Shown here: one piece after another, positions 24,142 through 33,466 of the stretch | Numbering within the stretch: the stretch's first letter is position 1 | Layout: each line of letters opens with the position of its first letter | Translations under genes and position numbers: made by a program | Notes under the pieces: model-generated | What the model saw: only the letters and a program-made list of their open reading frames with translations | Told to the model about the DNA's origin: nothing | The model's database searches: none | From: Streptomyces violaceorubidus | GTDB taxonomy: Bacteria > Actinomycetota > Actinomycetes > Streptomycetales > Streptomycetaceae | DNA length: 64,000 bases | NCBI RefSeq assembly: GCF_000717995.1 | Contig: NZ_JODM01000006.1 | Location: 1 to 64,000 of the forward strand | Direction of reading: 5' to 3'

Positions 24142-25029
24142 GTGACCACCGACACCGCGACCGACGTCTTCGAAGCGCACCGGCCCGTCCTCCTGGGGGT
24201 CGCCTACCGCATGCTCGGCCGCCTGGCCGACGCGGAGGACGTGGTCCAGGAGGCATGGCTGCGCTGGTCCGGCGCCGACCGCTCGGCCGTGCGCGAGCCG
24301 AGGGGATACCTGGTGCGCGTCACCACCCGCCTCGCCATCGACCGGCTGCGCCAGGTCACGTCGCGGGGCGAGACGTACGTCGGCCCGTGGCTGCCCGAGC
24401 CCTACGTCACCGACTTCGGGGACGCCGTGCCGGACACCGCCGAGCGGGCCGTCCTCGCCGACTCCGTGTCCCTCGCCGTCCTCGTCGTCCTGGAGTCGCT
24501 GTCACCGCTGGAGCGGGCGGTGTTCGTCCTCAGGGAAGCGTTCGGCTACCCGTACGCGGAGATCGCGGCCATGCTGGAGCGCGGCGAGGCCGCGGTGCGC
24601 CAGCTCGCCGGACGCGCCCGCAAGCACGTCGACGAGCGGCGGCCCCGCTACGACGTCGACCCGGCGCAGCGCCGCGACCTCACCGAGCGCTTCCTCGCCG
24701 CGGCGGCCGACGGCGACCTGGCCGGCCTGCTGGCGACCCTCGCGCCGGACGTCCGGCTGGTGGGCGACAGCGGCGGCAGGTCCAGGGCGCCGCTGCGCGT
24801 ACTGGAGAGCTCCGACAAGGTCGGCCGCTTCCTGTTGGCCGTCGCACAGCAGGGCATTCCCGACGCCACCTTCCACTTCCTGGAACTCAACGGCGGCCCG
24901 GCCCTGCTGGTCCGCTCCGGCGGGAAGCCCGACTCCGTCGTCCAGGTGGACGTCGCGGACGGCCTCGTCCAGGCCGTGTACATCATCCGCAACCCGGACA
25001 AACTGGCCTCTCTGGCCGACGCCCCCTAG
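24142..25029 (+). CDS. ECF41-family sigma factor with a C-terminal SnoaL-like domain
   Basis: A 295-residue protein from GTG 24142. Residues 10-75 are sigma region 2 and 110-165 region 4. The linker has WLPEP, and the C-terminal SnoaL-like domain ends with NPDKL, two of the three ECF41 signatures; the third, usually DGGGK, reads DSGGR here. In this family the fused C-terminal domain both inhibits and activates the sigma factor. ECF41 genes normally sit beside a carboxymuconolactone decarboxylase, oxidoreductase or epimerase gene. None is adjacent; the divergent neighbour is an alpha/beta hydrolase. Confidence 0.9.
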   Translation: MTTDTATDVFEAHRPVLLGVAYRMLGRLADAEDVVQEAWLRWSGADRSAVREPRGYLVRVTTRLAIDRLRQVTSRGETYVGPWLPEPYVTDFGDAVPDTAERAVLADSVSLAVLVVLESLSPLERAVFVLREAFGYPYAEIAAMLERGEAAVRQLAGRARKHVDERRPRYDVDPAQRRDLTERFLAAAADGDLAGLLATLAPDVRLVGDSGGRSRAPLRVLESSDKVGRFLLAVAQQGIPDATFHFLELNGGPALLVRSGGKPDSVVQVDVADGLVQAVYIIRNPDKLASLADAP

Positions 25030-25053
25030 CCCCGCCCCTCATACGGCTCACGG

Positions 25054-25083
25054 CCCGGCACCCGTCCCGCGACGGGTGCCGGG
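25054..25083 (+). terminator. Terminator hairpin after the ECF41 gene
   Basis: A 13-bp perfect stem (25054-25066 with 25071-25083) and 4-nt loop, 25 bp after the stop, without a T-tract. Confidence 0.65.
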
Positions 25084-25101
25084 GCCGTTCAGGGCCCGGG
25101 A

Positions 25102-25115
25102 TTGGTCTTGACCAA
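25102..25115. promoter_or_regulatory. DasR/HutC-type operator upstream of the GntR gene
   Basis: TTGGTC-TT-GACCAA at 25102-25115 is a perfect inverted repeat close to the DasR responsive element (consensus around TGGTCTAGACCA). It lies about 100 bp upstream of a HutC-subfamily regulator, so either autoregulation or control by DasR is possible. A second small hairpin (GGCGT-CAAA-ACGCC) lies near 25170-25183. Confidence 0.65.
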
Positions 25116-25212
25116 GGGGGTACGGCGTTTTATGGTCGCAGAGAACTGCAACAACCTTTAATAAACAAGGGCGTCAAAACGCCGCCGGACCACGGCGATT
25201 GCGGAGGACAGG

Positions 25213-25974
25213 GTGGGGACCACGCAGTTGGAAACGGTGCCGGAGCCGAAGTACTGGCACCTCAGGACCGTGCTCAGCGAGGCCCTGGACTCGGAGTTCG
25301 AGGTGGGGGAGATCCTGCCCAACGAACGCGACCTCGCCGCCCGCTTCGGCGTCGCCCGCGCGACCCTCCGCCAGGCCCTGGAGCAGCTCGAGCTGGAGGG
25401 CAGGCTCCAGCGCCGCCGCGGCGTCGGTACGACCGTGGCCCCGCCGCGCGTCGGCGTGGCCGTCGGCACCCGGGAGCACACCTGGCCCGGGACGGCCGAC
25501 GACGCCTGGCAGCCGGCCGACTGCCACCTCGCGGCACCTCCCGCGGCCGTGGCCGACGCGCTCGGTACGGACCGCGACGCGCCCGTCCACACCGTCCGCC
25601 GCTCCCGCGTGAGCCACGGGCTGCCCGTCGCCGCCGAACTGCTGTACATCCCGCCGTCCTCGGTGCCCGGGCTCACCGCCATCGACGCGCCCTCCGGCCC
25701 CGCCCGCGCGCGTGCCGTGCTGCGCGAACTGCAGCGCGGTGACCTGGAGCGCCAGGAGAGCTCCGTCGAGCTGGGTTCGGCCGGCGCGGACGACGCGAAG
25801 GAGCTGGACCGCCTTCCGGGCGCGCCCGTCCTCGTGGTGACCACCCGCTACCTCGCCGAGGGCCGTACCGCCGCCCTCTCCGTCGCCACCTACCGCGCGG
25901 ACACCTGCCGGCTGACGTTCGGCGACTTGGGCGACGTGGAGATCCACCACGGCCCCCGGACCCAGGCGTCCTGA
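25213..25974 (+). CDS. GntR/HutC-family transcriptional regulator
   Basis: A 253-residue protein from GTG 25213 (GGAGGAC upstream). Residues 12-80 are a GntR winged helix (GEILPNERDLAARFGVARATLRQALEQLELEGRL). Residues 90-245 are a UTRA effector domain (VHTVRRSRVSHGLPVAAELLYIP). UTRA domains bind sugars, amino acids or their phosphates. A TGGTCTTGACCA site lies upstream. The adjacent convergent ROK gene makes a sugar or amino-sugar signal plausible, but no transport or catabolic operon is attached. Confidence 0.88.
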   Translation: MGTTQLETVPEPKYWHLRTVLSEALDSEFEVGEILPNERDLAARFGVARATLRQALEQLELEGRLQRRRGVGTTVAPPRVGVAVGTREHTWPGTADDAWQPADCHLAAPPAAVADALGTDRDAPVHTVRRSRVSHGLPVAAELLYIPPSSVPGLTAIDAPSGPARARAVLRELQRGDLERQESSVELGSAGADDAKELDRLPGAPVLVVTTRYLAEGRTAALSVATYRADTCRLTFGDLGDVEIHHGPRTQAS

Positions 25975-25987
25975 CCGCCCGACCGGG

Positions 25988-27142
25988 TCAGCGGCGGGCC
26001 GTCGCGCCCTCGACCGCGAACAGCTGCTCCTCCACATGGTCGAGGGCGAGCCGCAGCGCCCCCGTCGCCACCGCCGCCTCGCCGAGCAGCGACAGGGCCA
26101 CGCGCGGCGGACGCAGGCAGTAGCGGGCCAGTTCCCGGCGCAGCGGCTCCAGTACGCCGTCGAGACCGGCCGCCCAGCCGCCGATGACGACCATCTCGGG
26201 ATCGAGCGCGAGCGCCAGGGCCGCCACGTCGTGCACCAGCCGCTGGATGAAGCGCTCGACGGCCGCGCGGGCCCGCTCGTCGCCCTCACGGGCCTCGGCG
26301 AAGACCTTGGCGACCGCCTGCTCGTCCAGCGGGTGCAGCGGCTGGTCCGTGGTGGACAGCAACGTCTCCGGCGTCACGTCCCGGCCCAGCAGGTGCAGCG
26401 CGCCGATCTCCCCGGCCGCCCCGCCGTACCCCCGGTGCAGCCGCCCGCCGATCAGCGCCCCGGCCCCCGGACTGAGCCCGGCCAGCACGAACACGATGTC
26501 GTCGCACTCGGTGGCGGTCCCCTTCCAGTGCTCGGCGACGGCCGCCGCGTTCGCGTCGTTCTCCACCAGCACCGGGCACCTGAACGAGCGGCTCAGCCGC
26601 TCACCCAGGCCGAGACCCGTCCACCCGGGCAGCGCCGTGCCCAGGCGGACCGTGCCGTCCGCCTCGACGATGCCGGGCGTGGCCGCGCCCACCGCCCGCA
26701 GCGAGCCGCGCGCCACACCGGCCCGGCGCAGCAGCTCCGCGACGGCCGTGCGCAGCCGCTCCAGCCGCTCGTCGGCCGGCGCGTTCTCGTCCACGTCCTT
26801 GGCCTGGGCACCGATCACCCGGCCGTCCAGGTCGGACAGGAGCGCGGCGACGCGGTGCGGACCGATCTCCAGGCCCAGCAGGTGTCCGGCCTCCGCGCGG
26901 AACCGGAACCGCCGAGCGGGCCGCCCCTGGCGCCGGGCCGTACCCTCGTCGGCGGCCGCCTCGACGACCAGACCGGCCTCGATCAGCCCCTCGACGACGC
27001 CCTCGACGGTCGGCCGGGACAGGCCCGTCACCCGGGTGATCTCGGTCAGCGTCGCGGAGTCCGTCGCACGCAACGCGTGCAGCACCACGGCGGAGTTGAT
27101 CCTCCGCAACAGCGACGGGTCCCCGCCGGTCAGGCCTGTCAA
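25988..27142 (-). CDS. ROK-family transcriptional regulator
   Basis: A 384-residue protein from TTG 27142, preferred because GGGAGGA precedes it and the helix-turn-helix starts soon after. Residues 20-75 are a winged helix (LTEITRVTGLSRPTVEGVVEGLIEAG). Residues 85-380 are a ROK sugar-kinase fold (GLEIGPHRVAALLSDLDG, ALPGWTGLGLGERL, VENDANAAAVAEHW). The zinc-binding CxCG motif of ROK kinases is not visible, as expected for some regulators. It probably responds to a sugar, and it converges with the GntR gene (13 bp apart). Confidence 0.88.
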   Translation of the reverse strand: MTGLTGGDPSLLRRINSAVVLHALRATDSATLTEITRVTGLSRPTVEGVVEGLIEAGLVVEAAADEGTARRQGRPARRFRFRAEAGHLLGLEIGPHRVAALLSDLDGRVIGAQAKDVDENAPADERLERLRTAVAELLRRAGVARGSLRAVGAATPGIVEADGTVRLGTALPGWTGLGLGERLSRSFRCPVLVENDANAAAVAEHWKGTATECDDIVFVLAGLSPGAGALIGGRLHRGYGGAAGEIGALHLLGRDVTPETLLSTTDQPLHPLDEQAVAKVFAEAREGDERARAAVERFIQRLVHDVAALALALDPEMVVIGGWAAGLDGVLEPLRRELARYCLRPPRVALSLLGEAAVATGALRLALDHVEEQLFAVEGATARR

Positions 27143-27235
27143 GGTCCGTCCTCCCAGCTCGTGCGCGTGTGGGCCGGATGGTACTCGGCCCGCCGCACCC
27201 CGGCGAGTTCCGGTTCCGTTTCCGGCCCGCCGGCC

Positions 27236-27898
27236 TCACCCGGGCGCCACGAACCCCGACTCGTACGCCGTGATCACCGCCTGGGTCCGATCCCGCGCCC
27301 CCAGCTTCGCCAGTACGGCGCTCACGTGCGACTTCACCGTCTCGGTGCCGACCACCAACCGGGCGGCGATCTCCGCGTTCGACAGGCCCCGCGCCATCAG
27401 CCGCAGCACCTCCCCCTCCCGCTCGGTCAACCGGGCGCGCTCCACCTCGGCGCGGGCCGCGCGGTTGCCGCCGCCGTCGCCGTACTCGGCGGCCAGTCGC
27501 CGCACCGAGGCGGGGAACAGCAGGGACTCGCCCTCCGCGATCAGCCGTACCGCGTGCACGATCTCGGCCGGGCGGGCGCGCTTGAGCAGGAACCCGTCGG
27601 CGCCCGCGCGCAGCGCCTCGTACACGTACTCGTCGTTCTCGAAGGTCGTCACCACGAGGATCTTCGGCGGGTCGGCCACCGTCCGCAGCAGCGCGCGCGT
27701 CGCCTCGATGCCGTCCAGCAACGGCATCCGGACGTCCATCGCGACCACGTCCGGCCGCACCTGCCGCACCAGCGGGATGACCGCCGCGCCGTCCGCCGCC
27801 TCCCCGACCACCTCGATGTCCGGCTGTGCCTCCAGCACGGCGCGCAGACCGGCGCGCACCAAGGGTTCGTCGTCCACGAGGAGCACTCTGACCGGCAT
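27236..27898 (-). CDS. NarL/LuxR-family response regulator
   Basis: A 220-residue protein: receiver domain 1-120 ([12 protein letters not shown], phospho-Asp in [13 protein letters not shown], Lys in FLLKRARP) and LuxR helix-turn-helix 150-215 ([25 protein letters not shown]). It lies 14 bp downstream of the sensor kinase gene and is co-transcribed with it. The divergent ABC transporter is the likely target. Confidence 0.92.
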   Translation of the reverse strand: MPVRVLLVDDEPLVRAGLRAVLEAQPDIEVVGEAADGAAVIPLVRQVRPDVVAMDVRMPLLDGIEATRALLRTVADPPKILVVTTFENDEYVYEALRAGADGFLLKRARPAEIVHAVRLIAEGESLLFPASVRRLAAEYGDGGGNRAARAEVERARLTEREGEVLRLMARGLSNAEIAARLVVGTETVKSHVSAVLAKLGARDRTQAVITAYESGFVAPG

Positions 27899-27912
27899 CC
27901 GGCCAGCGTAGA

Positions 27913-29070
27913 TCAGCCCGGCGGCAGCTCCACGCGCACCGTCCAGTCCCCGGCCTCGTCCGGCCCCGTGTGCGCCCGGCCGCCCAGCAGCGCCGCCCGT
28001 TCACGGATGCCCCGCAGGCCCCCGCCGCGCCCCGGCGCGGCGCTCGCGTCCGGCAGCGGATTGCGTACGTCCAGGGTGAGCACCCCGTCCGCCACGTCGA
28101 CGCGGACCCGGGTCGGCACGGCACCCGCGTGCCGCAGCACATTGGTCAGCGCCTCCTGAAGGATGCGGTAGCCCTCGCGGGAGACATGGCCCGGCAGCGT
28201 CTCCACCGGGCCCGCGACCTCGGCGTCGACCTTGGCCCCCGAGGCCCGGGCGGACTCCAGCAGGCGGTCGGCGTGCGCGAGCGTGGGTCTGCTGCTCGCC
28301 GGCCGCTCCGACTCCCGCAGCACACCGAGCACCCGCTCCAGGTCCTCCAGAGCCGCCCTGCCGGTCTCCTCGATCGCGGTCAGGGCCCGGCCGGTGAACT
28401 CCGCGCTGTTCGCGGCGCGCGCGGCCCCGGCCTGGACGACCGCGACGGTCAGCGCGTGGCCGATGGAGTCGTGCAGTTCGCGTGCGATGCGGTTGCGCTC
28501 CAGGAGTTGCTCGGTGCGTTCCTCCAGGGCACTGAGGCGTTCGGCCGCGGAAGGCCCGAGCAGCGCACGGGCCCCGGCCGCGGCCAGGGCGCCGAGGCCG
28601 ACCACGGCGCCGTACAGCGCGAGCAGGGGAAGCGGGGCGATGAGGAGGTACGCCCAGTGCGGCGCCGCGTCCCGCAGGATCGGGATGTCGTCCACCCGGT
28701 GGCCCAGGGCGCGCCGGACCAGCTCGATCGTGAGCACCGGCAGCCAGACGCAGACGCCCGTGGTCAGGGCGCCCAGCAGCATGCGCAGTTGCAGCCATGC
28801 CGTCGTGCGCAGCCGGTCGCGCCAGTTCGCCGAGGGGGCCACGGAGAAGGCGGCGTCGTCGAGGCCGGGTGTGAGCAGCAGCCGGGCCTGCACGCCCTCG
28901 CCGGTGCGCACCGCCGGGATCAGACCGACCGGGACCAGCACCGCCGCCGGCACCCACACGGTCGTCTCGTCGATGAACATCCACACACTGACCACGAGCA
29001 TGGGCACCCACAGGTGCAGCAGGCGTGTGTAGGTCGTCCCCCGCCACAGCGGGCGCAGCAAGCGGAGCAT
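27913..29070 (-). CDS. Two-component sensor histidine kinase (NarL-partner type)
   Basis: A 385-residue protein. About five membrane segments occupy residues 15-165. A coiled segment ([21 protein letters not shown]) leads to the HisKA_3 motif [14 protein letters not shown] with phospho-His near 198, and the ATPase domain follows with [16 protein letters not shown] at the end. It has no large extracellular loop, typical of intramembrane-sensing kinases that guard ABC exporters. It is divergent from the ABC transporter genes (108 bp apart). Confidence 0.9.
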   Translation of the reverse strand: MLRLLRPLWRGTTYTRLLHLWVPMLVVSVWMFIDETTVWVPAAVLVPVGLIPAVRTGEGVQARLLLTPGLDDAAFSVAPSANWRDRLRTTAWLQLRMLLGALTTGVCVWLPVLTIELVRRALGHRVDDIPILRDAAPHWAYLLIAPLPLLALYGAVVGLGALAAAGARALLGPSAAERLSALEERTEQLLERNRIARELHDSIGHALTVAVVQAGAARAANSAEFTGRALTAIEETGRAALEDLERVLGVLRESERPASSRPTLAHADRLLESARASGAKVDAEVAGPVETLPGHVSREGYRILQEALTNVLRHAGAVPTRVRVDVADGVLTLDVRNPLPDASAAPGRGGGLRGIRERAALLGGRAHTGPDEAGDWTVRVELPPG

Positions 29071-29178
29071 CCCCCCATCGTGTCAGCAGCCACCGGCACC
29101 CGACCTCCCCCGCACGGGGGAGCCGGTGTCCACCGGCGGGGGAGGCCCCGCCCCCGCACCGACCGGCACACTGCTGCC

Positions 29179-30105
29179 ATGACCAGCATCGACGTCCAGA
29201 ACCTCACCAAGGAGTACGGCACCCGGCGAGCCGTCGACGACCTCACCTTCACCGTGCGTCCCGGCGGCGTCACCGGCTTCCTCGGCCCCAACGGCGCCGG
29301 CAAGTCCACCACCGTGCGGCTCGTGCTGGGCCTGGACCGGCCCACCTCCGGGACGGCGACCGTCGGCGGACGTGCCTACACCGCCCTCCACGAGCCGTTG
29401 CGGCACGTCGGTGCCCTGCTCGACGCGGACGCGGCCCACGGATCGCGCACCGCGCGGGACCACCTCCGCGTCCTGGCGGTGAGCAACCGCGTCCCCGCGC
29501 GGCGGGTCGACGAGGTGATGGAGGAGACGGGCATCGCGTCCGTGGCGCACCGCCGGGTGAAGACGTACTCCCTGGGCATGCGCCAGCGGTTGGGCATCGC
29601 CGCGGCGCTCTTGGGCGACCCCGGCGTGGTGATACTGGACGAGCCCTCCAACGGGCTGGACCCCGAGGGCATCATCTGGGTGCGCGAACTGCTGCGCCGG
29701 CTCGCGGCCGAGGGACGCACGGTGCTGGTCTCCAGCCACCTGATGAACGAGACCGCCTCCTTCGCCGACCACCTCGTCGTCCTCGGCCGGGGGCGCCTGC
29801 TCGCCGACACGCCGATGCGGGAGTTCATCGACGCGCGCGTGCGGCCACGGGTGCGCGTCCGGACGCCGGACCCGACCGCGCTGAAAGCCGCCCTCGCCCG
29901 GCACGGGCACGACGCCGTGGAACACGAGGACGGGTACTGGACCGTGCACCACGCGCGCGTGGACGACGTCGGCCGGATCGTGTCCGGCGCGGGCGTGCCC
30001 GTCCTCGAACTGGCCGCGGACCAGGGCACGCTGGAACAGGCCTACCTCGACCTGACCGCCACCGAGACCGAGTTCACCACACACCCCAAGGAGGCCCGGC
30101 CATGA
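29179..30105 (+). CDS. ABC transporter ATP-binding protein
   Basis: A 308-residue protein from ATG 29179. Walker A GPNGAGKST, the signature region YSLGMRQRLGIA, Walker B VVILDEPSNGLDP and the H-loop VLVSSHLM are all present. The C-terminal 90 residues form the accessory domain seen in DrrA/BcrA-type exporter ATPases. Its stop overlaps the permease start (ATGA). With the divergent sensor kinase/regulator pair it resembles a BceAB- or Bcr-like detoxification or lantibiotic-stress module. Confidence 0.92.
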   Translation: MTSIDVQNLTKEYGTRRAVDDLTFTVRPGGVTGFLGPNGAGKSTTVRLVLGLDRPTSGTATVGGRAYTALHEPLRHVGALLDADAAHGSRTARDHLRVLAVSNRVPARRVDEVMEETGIASVAHRRVKTYSLGMRQRLGIAAALLGDPGVVILDEPSNGLDPEGIIWVRELLRRLAAEGRTVLVSSHLMNETASFADHLVVLGRGRLLADTPMREFIDARVRPRVRVRTPDPTALKAALARHGHDAVEHEDGYWTVHHARVDDVGRIVSGAGVPVLELAADQGTLEQAYLDLTATETEFTTHPKEARP

Positions 30106-30827
30106 ACCTGACGCCCGTCCTGCGCGCGGAGGCGCTCAAGGTGCTCACCCTGCGCTCGCTGTGCGGCACCCTGGCAGCCCTGTTCGCCGTCACCACGGCG
30201 TTCTCCGCACTGGCCGGGGCCTCCGGCGCCTCCGACCCGGACTTCGACCCGCTGTTCACGTCCCTGTCCGGCGTCATGCCCGGCCAGATCGCGGCCATCG
30301 CCTTCGGGGCCGTCGTGGTCTCCTCCGAGTACCAGGGCAACGGGATCCGGCTCTCCCTGGCGGCCGTCCCGCAGCGCGGGCGGTGGTTCGCGGCGAAGCT
30401 GGTGGTCGTCGCCGTACCGGCCCTCGCGGTGGGGCTGGTCACCGCACTCGCCGCCCTGCTCGCCGCGCGGGCGGGCCTCGGCGCGGCGGCCGACGCGCTC
30501 ACCGTCGGCGAACAGGTCCGCGGCGTCGTGGGCTGCGGGATCTACCTCATGCTCATCGCCCTCTTCGCGGCCGGACTCACCACCCTGTTCCGCAGCGGGG
30601 TGGCCACCCTGTCCACGCTGGTCCCCTTCATCCTCGTCGTCTCCTTCGTGATCGGGGACGCGGCGGGCACCGTCGCCGACTTCCTGCCGGACAAGTCAGG
30701 GCAGATCGTGCTGTACCGGACGCGCGAAGGGGCCCTCGGTCCCTGGACGGGCCTCGCGGTGACCGCGCTGTGGGCGGCGGGCGCGCTCCTCGCCGGATTC
30801 TGGCGGCTGCGCCGCCGTGACGCCTGA
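30102..30827 (+). CDS. ABC-2 type transporter permease
   Basis: A 241-residue protein with six predicted membrane segments (near 22-42, 62-82, 105-130, 145-170, 172-195 and 210-232) and a charged C-terminus (RLRRRDA). GAVVVSSEYQGNGIRLSLAAVPQR is the cytoplasmic coupling region typical of DUF-type ABC-2 permeases in Streptomyces. It is translationally coupled to the ATPase gene; together they would form a homodimeric-permease exporter. Confidence 0.88.
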   Translation: MNLTPVLRAEALKVLTLRSLCGTLAALFAVTTAFSALAGASGASDPDFDPLFTSLSGVMPGQIAAIAFGAVVVSSEYQGNGIRLSLAAVPQRGRWFAAKLVVVAVPALAVGLVTALAALLAARAGLGAAADALTVGEQVRGVVGCGIYLMLIALFAAGLTTLFRSGVATLSTLVPFILVVSFVIGDAAGTVADFLPDKSGQIVLYRTREGALGPWTGLAVTALWAAGALLAGFWRLRRRDA

Positions 30828-30893
30828 CCCCGGACGGAGCGGGGGCCGACTGACGCCCCGCCAATTGTCAGTGGCGGCGGGTTTACTGGACAC

Positions 30894-31334
30894 ATGAACA
30901 TCGCGCGGCACCTCGCCCTCGTCGACGAGCTGTGCTTCCGGCCCTTCCCGGCGGAGCACGGCTCGTCGGACGAGGGCACGGCGGCGCCCGGGTACGTCAC
31001 GGCCGTGCTGGAGAGCAGCCGCGGCCTGGGCGGCCGGGACCCGGCGGAGCGGGCGGCGACGGTCGAGCAGTACGAGAAGGGCAGGGACGCTCTGTACGAG
31101 CGGCTCGCCCCGCGCTGGGGCGAGACGGACCCCTACAACCTCCAGACGGTCCTGCTGCGGACCGAGCGGGAGGCGATACCCGAGCCGTGGGCCGGTCTGA
31201 GCGCCCGCGCGGGGGTGGCGTACGTCTGGGAGGCCGAGGGCACCGGCCGCTGGGTCGCGGTCGCCGTCGCCGACCGCGACGAGGCGGACGAGGTGCGGCT
31301 GCTGGCGGTGGTCACGCAGGAGGCACCACCGTGA
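30894..31334 (+). CDS. Conserved hypothetical protein
   Basis: A 146-residue soluble, acidic protein from ATG 30894. The first half is helical and charged (ERAATVEQYEKGRDALYERLAPRWG). The second half has beta-rich, Trp-containing segments (GVAYVWEAEGTGRWVAVAVADRD). No catalytic motif is recognised. It stands alone between the transporter genes and the convergent Mug-type gene, so context gives no function. Confidence 0.65.
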   Translation: MNIARHLALVDELCFRPFPAEHGSSDEGTAAPGYVTAVLESSRGLGGRDPAERAATVEQYEKGRDALYERLAPRWGETDPYNLQTVLLRTEREAIPEPWAGLSARAGVAYVWEAEGTGRWVAVAVADRDEADEVRLLAVVTQEAPP

Positions 31335-31378
31335 CCGCCGCTCACACCCGGGTCACCGGCCCCGCGCCGGCACCCGGT

Positions 31379-31939
31379 CTACGCCCGGGGCTCGGTCTCC
31401 CACGCCGCCTCGCGCAGCCGCGCGTACTCCTGCGCCATCGTCTGCGCGGTCCAGTGTGCGTTGAGCCCGCTGGGATTGGGCAGCACCCACACGCGCGTGC
31501 TCCCGAAGGTCCGCTCCTGCGGCCCCACCCGGGCCCTCGGCTCGTCGAACGCCGCCCGGTACGCGGTGACACCCACCACCGCCAGCCAACCGGGCCGCAG
31601 CCGCGCCACCTTCTGCGCCAGCAGCCGGCCGCCCTCCCGGTACTCCTCCGCGCTCAGCTCGTCCGCCCGCGCGCTGGCCCGCGCCACGACGTTCGTGATA
31701 CCGAGCCCGTACGAGGGCAACTCGTCCTGCTCCGAAGGCTTCAGCAGCCGCGGGGTGAACCCGGACAGATGCAGCACGGGCCAGAAGCGGTTGCCGGGAC
31801 GGGCGAAGTGGTGTCCCGTCGCCGCCGTCATCAGACCGGGATTGATGCCGCAGAAGAGCACCCGCAGGCCGTCCGCGACGACGTCCGGTACGAGACGGTC
31901 GCGGGCGGCCTCCAGTTCGGCCCGGGTGAAGCGGGTCAG
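31379..31939 (-). CDS. mug: Mismatch-specific uracil/thymine-DNA glycosylase (Mug type)
   Basis: About 186 residues. GLRVLFCGINPGLMTAATGHHFARPGNRFWP holds the catalytic and uracil-pocket motif GINPG with Asn, and VLPNPSGLNAH is the second signature of the MUG/TDG family, which removes uracil or ethenocytosine from G mismatches. No good ATG/GTG start is visible. The most plausible start is a CTG at 31939 overlapping the purB stop, giving LTRFTRAELEAARDRL; a shorter start would delete the GINPG motif. The gene is coupled to purB. Confidence 0.82.
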   Translation of the reverse strand: MTRFTRAELEAARDRLVPDVVADGLRVLFCGINPGLMTAATGHHFARPGNRFWPVLHLSGFTPRLLKPSEQDELPSYGLGITNVVARASARADELSAEEYREGGRLLAQKVARLRPGWLAVVGVTAYRAAFDEPRARVGPQERTFGSTRVWVLPNPSGLNAHWTAQTMAQEYARLREAAWETEPRA

Positions 31940-33378
31940 AGGATCGCTCCGGGGGTGTAACCCGCGGCCTCCGGGTGCCGCTTGACGAGCTCCTCGATCC
32001 GGCCGACGACGACACCGACCTGGTCGGCCGCGGCGCCGGTGAAGGAGAGCTTGTCGGCCATCAGCGCGTCCAGGGCGGCGCGGTCCAGCGGGATGCGGTC
32101 GTCCGCCGCCAGCTTGTCCAGCAGCTCGTTGCGCTCGGCACCCTGCTCGCGCATGGCCAGCGCGGAGGCGACCGCGTTCTCCTTGATGGCCTCGTGCGCG
32201 ACCTCGCGGCCGACACCGGCGCGCACCGCGCCCATCAGCACCTTGGTGGTGGCCAGGAACGGCAGGTAGCGGTCCAGCTCCCGGGCCACGACGGCCGGGA
32301 AGGCACCGAACTCGTCGAGCACGGTCAGGAAGGTCTCCAGCAGCCCGTCGAGGGCGAAGAACGCGTCGGGGAGGGCCACCCGGCGCACCACCGAGCAGGA
32401 CACGTCGCCCTCGTTCCACTGGTCGCCCGCCAGCTCGCCGGTCATCGAGGCGTAGCCGCGCAGGATCACCATCAGGCCGTTGACGCGCTCGCAGGAGCGG
32501 GTGTTCATCTTGTGCGGCATCGCGGACGAGCCGACCTGGCCGGGCTTGAAGCCCTCGGTGACCAGCTCGTGCCCGGCCATCAGCCGGATGGTCTTGGCCA
32601 GCGAGGACGGCGCCGCCGCCAGCTGCACCAGCGCGGTGACGACCTCGTAGTCCAGGGAGCGCGGGTAGACCTGGCCGACCGAGGTGAAGGCCTGCGAGAA
32701 GCCGAGGTGCCCGGCGATCCGCCGCTCCAGCTCGGCGAGCTTGCCCGCGTCGCCGCCGAGCAGGTCCAGCATGTCCTGGGCGGTGCCGACCGGGCCCTTG
32801 ATGCCGCGCAGCGGGTAGCGGCCGAGCAGCTCCTCCAGCCGGCCGTGGGCGACCAGCAGCTCGTCGGCGGCGGTGGCGAACCGCTTGCCCAGCGTGGTGG
32901 CCTGCGCGGCGACGTTGTGCGAGCGACCGGCCATCACCAGCTCGGCGTACTCGCCGGCCAGCTTGCCGAGGCGGGCCGCGACGGCCACCGAACGGTCGCG
33001 GATCAGCTCCAGCGACAGCCGGATCTGCAACTGCTCGACGTTCTCCGTGAGGTCGCGGGAGGTCATGCCCTTGTGCACGTGCTCGTGCCCGGCGAGCTCG
33101 TTGAACTCCTCGATCCGCGCCTTCACGTCGTGCCGCGTGACCTTCTCGCGCTCGGCGACGGAGGCCAGGTCGACCTGGTCGAGCACGCGCTCGTAGTCGG
33201 CGATCGCGGCGTCGGGCACTTCGATGCCCAGGTCCTTCTGGGCCCGCAGCACGGCGAGCCAGAGCCGGCGCTCGAGCCTCACCTTCTCCTCGGGCGACCA
33301 GAGGGTGGCGAGCTCGGCGGAGGCGTAGCGTCCGGCGAGGACGTTCGGGATGCGGGGCTTGGCGGGAGCAGAAGTCAC
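31936..33378 (-). CDS. purB: Adenylosuccinate lyase
   Basis: A 480-residue protein from ATG 33378. It cleaves adenylosuccinate to AMP and SAICAR to AICAR in purine synthesis. The fumarase/ASL signature GQVGSSAMPHKMN lies near residue 285, the catalytic His region is GMTSRDLTENV, and the length is close to that of actinobacterial PurB. It belongs to the fumarase/aspartase superfamily and works as a homotetramer. Its stop overlaps the proposed start of the glycosylase gene. It is not clustered with other pur genes here. Confidence 0.95.
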   Translation of the reverse strand: MTSAPAKPRIPNVLAGRYASAELATLWSPEEKVRLERRLWLAVLRAQKDLGIEVPDAAIADYERVLDQVDLASVAEREKVTRHDVKARIEEFNELAGHEHVHKGMTSRDLTENVEQLQIRLSLELIRDRSVAVAARLGKLAGEYAELVMAGRSHNVAAQATTLGKRFATAADELLVAHGRLEELLGRYPLRGIKGPVGTAQDMLDLLGGDAGKLAELERRIAGHLGFSQAFTSVGQVYPRSLDYEVVTALVQLAAAPSSLAKTIRLMAGHELVTEGFKPGQVGSSAMPHKMNTRSCERVNGLMVILRGYASMTGELAGDQWNEGDVSCSVVRRVALPDAFFALDGLLETFLTVLDEFGAFPAVVARELDRYLPFLATTKVLMGAVRAGVGREVAHEAIKENAVASALAMREQGAERNELLDKLAADDRIPLDRAALDALMADKLSFTGAAADQVGVVVGRIEELVKRHPEAAGYTPGAIL

Positions 33379-33466
33379 GTAGACGGATTCTACTGGCGAT
33401 TCGTGCAGGTCGGCGTCGCGGGGTTGTTCGTCGGAAACTACGAACGCCGGGGGGACCCGCGGAGGG

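Noticed and set aside
31940..32419. Long N-terminal extension of the Mug-type glycosylase
   Set aside because: It runs out of frame through the purB coding sequence and has no similarity to the family.
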